Of a stretch of 64,000 nt of DNA, positions 59,671-64,000 are shown one piece after another; within the stretch, counting starts at the first letter, position 1; every line of letters begins with the position of its first letter. Source of the DNA: Alectoria sarmentosa (taxonomy: Eukaryota; Ascomycota; Lecanoromycetes; Lecanorales; Parmeliaceae); assembly GCA_009733775.1 (NCBI GenBank), contig WOGZ01000017.1:186001-250000 (forward strand), read 5' to 3'. The notes under the pieces were generated by a model, which saw only the letters and a list, made by a program, of their open reading frames with translations, had not been told where the DNA came from and searched no databases. A program made the position numbers and the translations under genes.

Positions 59671-62591
59671 GACGATGGCAATTCGGATGCTCAGGGTGAA
59701 TAGAGATGCGAACTCAGTACAATTGTGAGGATCTTGAGGACACAATGGGCGTTATGCGCATTTCATATTATCTGTCTCTGGCGGATGCCTTGAAGGATCG
59801 TGCTCCATGTCGTACACTACTCGTACTCGTATTTACGTAGTACTCGTATTTATTTAGAGGTGCAATTAATCCATATATACAATCTCCTATGTCGGGTCCA
59901 AATCGAAGACAAGATATGATGTGTGTGTAGAAAATTGGATATTGAGCCGATCATCTTCGCAAGCAGAAATGCTTTATCAAAGTGCTTTTCTCGAGGGAGT
60001 CTTGTATATTTGGAATTGATTACCGAATATTGCAGTTACAAATCGTTAGCGTTGATTACTAGTGTAGGGCAGAAAGCGAAATACCAAGGAACCCCGACTC
60101 AACCTCAAGCTTGAATTGAGCGTTGCCTTGTTGTTCATTCTTGTATGACTCATGTTTGGTTGCATTGGGACGTACCCTTGAGCGTGGTTGTAATCAGCCA
60201 CCAAGATAATCCGGTCAACTTTCCTTCCTGCTTGAGAATGAAAGAGACTCGAGAAGGGAGACGATACTAATAAACATGTGCGCATGCCGCAAGTTTGCAG
60301 AGTCAACCACGATCTATCGGGTATGAAACAGCTAATCGCTAACGTTTTCGGTCCCCATGATTGAACGGCAGATAAAGGCGATGAGGATGAGGAGAAGACA
60401 TCCATGATGTATTCATAGCTCTGCCCATATTCTGCTTTCTCCCCGTTTGTTGCTGCACAACAATAAAGTACAGAATGTGGGATTCGAAGCTTCGACTCGT
60501 CTCAGGGCCTTTGTGTTGTACTGACTATATTGAACCATAGATGCCGCGAATCTCAGCACTGCTTGGGTATCTGCTCTGGTCACAGCCGTCAGTTTGGCTT
60601 CAATCATATCGCAACTTGGCACCATTAAAGCACAGTTGGATCCAATCTACAGGCTGCGCGGAGAACAACAACATCTAGCATCTTGCGAAACAACTCCAGT
60701 ATCTGAAAAGTGGCGCAGTCTCACCAAACCACTACCCCCGTTCCATTAGTGATGCCGATATTAACCAGATCTTAGAAGTGGGCACAGTTCCACTAAGTCG
60801 AAACCCCATATGCAAGACTGGAGAAGCATCTTGACAGTCCTCTGTCGCTGCTTGACGAAGACAGTTCATGCAGCTATCAATATCGACGACAGGGCTGCTG
60901 GGCATTCTATAATCCCCTCCGGAAGTGATTCAATGACTGCTCACATCACCCCTTGTACTTCACAAAGATGTTACTTGCACGCCCGTTTCACAAACTAACC
61001 TTGATCGCCTGTATACTCCTATCACAAAGTCGAAAATGCTATCGGCTTGGGGCATCGTCTTTCCTACGTAAGTTACAAGGCTACTGAAAGATAGAGTGGG
61101 CCTTTGGTATGCGTAGGACGCTCACCTTTCAAGCCCACGAGAGGTTTCAGGTCGGAAGAGATCTATTCCCGATCCATTTTGCCAGAAGGTCCTGCAAATA
61201 CATCCGCCAGAGTCGTCGACCTCTGGCTTAATATTGTTGGCAAGCCATCTGAATTGTTTGTACGGGCCGGAAGAGGCCTGGGAAGCGGTTGTTGAAATGA
61301 TTTCCCTAACGATCAGCTGCGCAAAAAATCTGCATTTGGTTTGTACAAACGGTTTGGCGGAATGGCGTACCAGGTAGGACTTTTGCTCCGTGAACGCGTC
61401 AGCAACAACGCACCTCCCTGCATACGGCAGATCGAAGTACCTTCCTTCGTCGAAGCTGAAAGCTCGACAATATATTTGCAACACCAAGAGGCAGCAGTGA
61501 TCGTTGAACGTCTAGACCACCTTCGTCAGTCACCTGGCATGGCCAATTCACCGCGGCATGAAAAACATTCTCATTGCTTACGCCTTGCCATAAATATCAG
61601 CTTATCGTGAGATAGCCACGGCCACCTTAGCAGCAGCGGTCTCAAAGCAAAATTTTGCGCTCCGGTATCGAAGCAAGGGACCGACTTTCAATACGGAGTC
61701 TATGGCTGACCAAGCTGCGTCCGCAATCGATATGGACCGGACGAAATTGTGGAAAAGCAACAGGAATTATTCAGCTCATCTTCAAGGTCAGGAGGCGCTC
61801 TCGCGAGACGTCGTCATTGCGCTAGTCAAGGTCCATTTGGTTTGGTGCAGTCACAATATCGACGACGAATTAGGTTTATTTCCATCACAAAAAAGCCATG
61901 TCACGTAGACTTGGACTCTGTACTTATGACGTGTACCTGATTTATCATCGCAGTTCATCGTTGTTGTTCCCGACCAGTGTCCAATTCTCAAGTCAGGCGC
62001 CCAAGGGGCATTTTTCTTACAGGTTGCAGTCTTCTGACTGACTATGCAGACATGGTCGCCATCTCGTCTCGCGAGCTTGCCTCCATCGACTATCATATAG
62101 GCGAGGCAACATGTACAGTAAGCCTGGCCGTTGAAAGCGGCAGCCTTAGAAAAACAGTGACGAGAGTGTACTCTACCTTATCCTTACGAGCCTGACTGCC
62201 AGAATTCGGTCGTCTTACCTTGCCATGACCTGCTATCACTCAAGACTGTACACTTCAAAATGTATATGGCAACTCGGTATTATTAAGACACACTAGCCAA
62301 GTATATTGTAATATTAAATAGTAGTACGTCATTTTCAATGCCCCTCTGTTTGTGTGGTTAAATGATCTCCATAGGAAGCGTCTTTATCTCTGCAAAACCG
62401 AGGGGGTACCCGGCGTCGTTTCAAGCCCCAGTGCCACGCTTGCCTGAAGCAAATCATGTGACCTGGTACATTCATAACAAGTTGTCCTTGGTCATCGAAA
62501 TGGCATACATGTCGTCAGTCATATGCTCATGTGCAACGGGGTCATTAATCAGTTGTCATCGTCTCTCGTAGAAACACCTCGGTGCTCCATA
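59671..62591. other. Gene-poor stretch before palH
   Basis: About 2.9 kb, mostly motif-free. One minus-strand segment at 61851-62160 is Cys-rich and coding-like (AYCTCCLAYMIVDGGKLARR; VCIVSQKTATCKKNAPWAPD; MNCDDKSGTRHKYRVQVYVT) and ends in a stop at 61851. It has no visible signal peptide and is treated as a candidate exon or relic. A minus-strand frame of about 120 codons at 61122-61487 has no known motif. ACTCGTATTTA-type words repeat near 59815-59850. Confidence 0.4.
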
Positions 62592-64000
62592 TCAGCGCTT
62601 CCCAGCGGAGGGGTCGCATCTTTGAAAGGATTCAATCGAGTGGGGGTCATGGTCCTTCTGTCGTGCGGTGTTTCCCAATGCCCAGGGCCCGCCAGGTTCA
62701 ACGAAAAATGGAGGACGAGATTCGATGCGAGGAGAAACAGTATTGCTTTGTTGAGGCGTGTTGATTGCATTCAGAACAGCATCCGGTGGTAGATCAGCAT
62801 CCCTGCCTGTCGACATGCCTGTCGAAGTGGATTTACTTCGCTCCGTAGGACCGTCACTCTGGTCATCACTGTTGAGGCTGTCTAAATCATGGTCGGAAGA
62901 GCTCGGTTCACGGGCCGGCGCAGGGACGAAGATGACAGGCCTTTGGACTTCTGGTGCTTTTGGGCTCTTCTTCAAATGCAATCGCTCGAGTAGACTGCTT
63001 TGGTGCGCATAATTCAAGGAGGGCCCAGGCTGTAAAGGTTGTACTGCAAGGGCCCGTACAACCTCGGGAGGCGGTGTGGTACGCTGGCGTCTGAAAGAAG
63101 ATGGCAGCCACTGGAGTCCATTCATGAGAATTCCTCGACTTGGAGCAACTTCTACATGTTCAGCATCCCCTTTTGCGAACCCGATAGATTGCCCAAAGTG
63201 CTGCCGTTGGTCATCTAGATTGTCCGAACTTGTCTCGAGGTCTTCTTGTATCGGCACTGTAGGCTCGGTGGCGGGATGGTACCGTACCATGTAAACGGTG
63301 CTTCCAGCGCTGCTGGTATCCGCTCTACTCACTGGCGACGCCACTGGAAGCGGTCTCGCCGGGTGACATTGCTCTTCCGCAACAATATCATGATATCTCT
63401 CTTTAACGTTGTTGGCGCTAGAATTACGACGGGAGTTTCGATTTTGCCGCTGCCATGACCGGCCTATATGTTTTGCTTTGGCGGTCATTTCATGCCAGCC
63501 AGTGCTCATACTGCTGCTAGAACCTCTGCTGCGGTTTTTACGTCTGGTATTCCTCTTAATTTGGCTTGGCCAGTTGGACTCTGACGATGGAGTAGCGTCG
63601 AGCATCTCGTCACCATCGAAAATCTCGCGACCAAGAATGCCATCTTTTTTCTCTTCCCTCTCCAAAGCCTCTATTCTCTCAACCCACTCCCATACCACCA
63701 CACTCGCCGCCGCAGCGCCTACCCATCGAACATAGCACCCCCAGCCCGAAATATTAGGTTTCGAAAGATCAAGTACGAAGAATACGACCGGGATTAGTAC
63801 AGCTGTGAGAGATAATAAAGCGACCAGAGGCATATTACGCATCTGAGGATGAAAGAACGCGAAACGCCGTTTTTGTAGAGCGAAGTAGATAACAAATGTT
63901 CCATAGCAGAGGTTCAGGGCAAGCGCGAAGAGGTAGTTCATGGCGGGGATAGCATCGGTGAACGACTGGGATCGGTCTCTTTTACTGTCGACAACGAATT
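62592..64000 (-). CDS. palH: pH-response regulator PalH/Rim21, C-terminal part
   Basis: Plasma-membrane sensor of the Pal/Rim ambient-pH pathway, which through PalF arrestin and ESCRT leads to PacC activation. The frame is open to the right edge, so the N-terminal half lies outside. Visible are the last transmembrane helices (NYLFALALNLCYGTFVIYFA; MPLVALLSLTAVLIPVVFFV; CYVRWVGAAAASVVVWEWVE) and the PalH signature right after the last one, RIEALEREEKKDGILGREIF then DGDEM. A long cytoplasmic tail of about 340 residues, rich in Ser/Arg/Pro, follows and ends at 62592; it is the arrestin-binding side in known PalH. Family length and position fit a complete gene with its 5' part beyond 64000. Confidence 0.93.
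   Translation of the reverse strand, partial: FVVDSKRDRSQSFTDAIPAMNYLFALALNLCYGTFVIYFALQKRRFAFFHPQMRNMPLVALLSLTAVLIPVVFFVLDLSKPNISGWGCYVRWVGAAAASVVVWEWVERIEALEREEKKDGILGREIFDGDEMLDATPSSESNWPSQIKRNTRRKNRSRGSSSSMSTGWHEMTAKAKHIGRSWQRQNRNSRRNSSANNVKERYHDIVAEEQCHPARPLPVASPVSRADTSSAGSTVYMVRYHPATEPTVPIQEDLETSSDNLDDQRQHFGQSIGFAKGDAEHVEVAPSRGILMNGLQWLPSSFRRQRTTPPPEVVRALAVQPLQPGPSLNYAHQSSLLERLHLKKSPKAPEVQRPVIFVPAPAREPSSSDHDLDSLNSDDQSDGPTERSKSTSTGMSTGRDADLPPDAVLNAINTPQQSNTVSPRIESRPPFFVEPGGPWALGNTARQKDHDPHSIESFQRCDPSAGKR

Noticed and set aside
1..64000. tRNA genes, rRNA and CRISPR arrays
   Set aside because: Scanning by eye for B-box-like GGTTCGAATCC and cloverleaf arms found none convincing; CRISPR is not expected in a fungal nucleus. 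A tRNAscan run would decide for tRNAs.

Overview
The window is nuclear DNA of a filamentous ascomycete (Pezizomycotina). Genes carry short GT-AG introns of about 46-146 nt with CTRAY-like branch points, and the identifiable products are Pezizomycotina orthologues: PalH, Dsc1, Spg1/Tem1, a Lag1-type ceramide synthase, Elg1, an Adr1/AmdX-type C2H2 factor, mL67/Mhr1 and Rrb1. The sequence alone does not fix class or species. I re-derived exon boundaries by keeping frame across splice sites; where this worked the coding totals divide by three.

Layout. 1-89: 3' end of a repeat-containing secretory precursor with 14-residue units that each start with a Lys-Arg site. 1.9-13.9 kb: dense housekeeping block with a bZIP factor, Elg1 (-), a Utp8/NOL11-like protein (+), mL67/Mhr1 (-) and a UVRAG/Vps38 homologue (+). 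14-20.4 kb: gene-poor, with frameshifted coding relics, several coiled-coil. 20.8-23.4 kb: GH127 enzyme. 23.6-26 kb: FAD-monooxygenase pseudogene and a small relic. 26.2-34.8 kb: second housekeeping block with Lag1 (-), Dsc1 (+), Spg1/Tem1 (-) and Rrb1/GRWD1 (+). 35-43 kb: low-complexity sequence, a small ZZ-finger gene, relics and about 4 kb that looks like long untranslated or intergenic sequence ahead of the C2H2 regulator. 43-53 kb: C2H2 factor, a proline-rich transglutaminase-core protein and a Nudix hydrolase. 53-58 kb: two decayed genes (a membrane protein and an MFS sugar transporter). 57.9-59.7 kb: F-box protein. 59.7-62.6 kb: almost empty. 62.6-64 kb: 3' part of palH, running off the right edge.

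Four divergent (- / +) pairs share short 5' regions: Elg1/Utp8-like, mL67/UVRAG, Lag1/Dsc1 and Spg1/Rrb1. No biosynthetic cluster is visible inside the window. The exception is the repeat precursor at the extreme left edge, which may belong to a ribosomal-peptide locus lying mostly to the left. It is the most unusual signal here. The pseudogenes differ in their lesions: the monooxygenase and the membrane protein carry TAG/TGA stops that C:G to T:A transitions could explain, while the transporter is broken by small indels.
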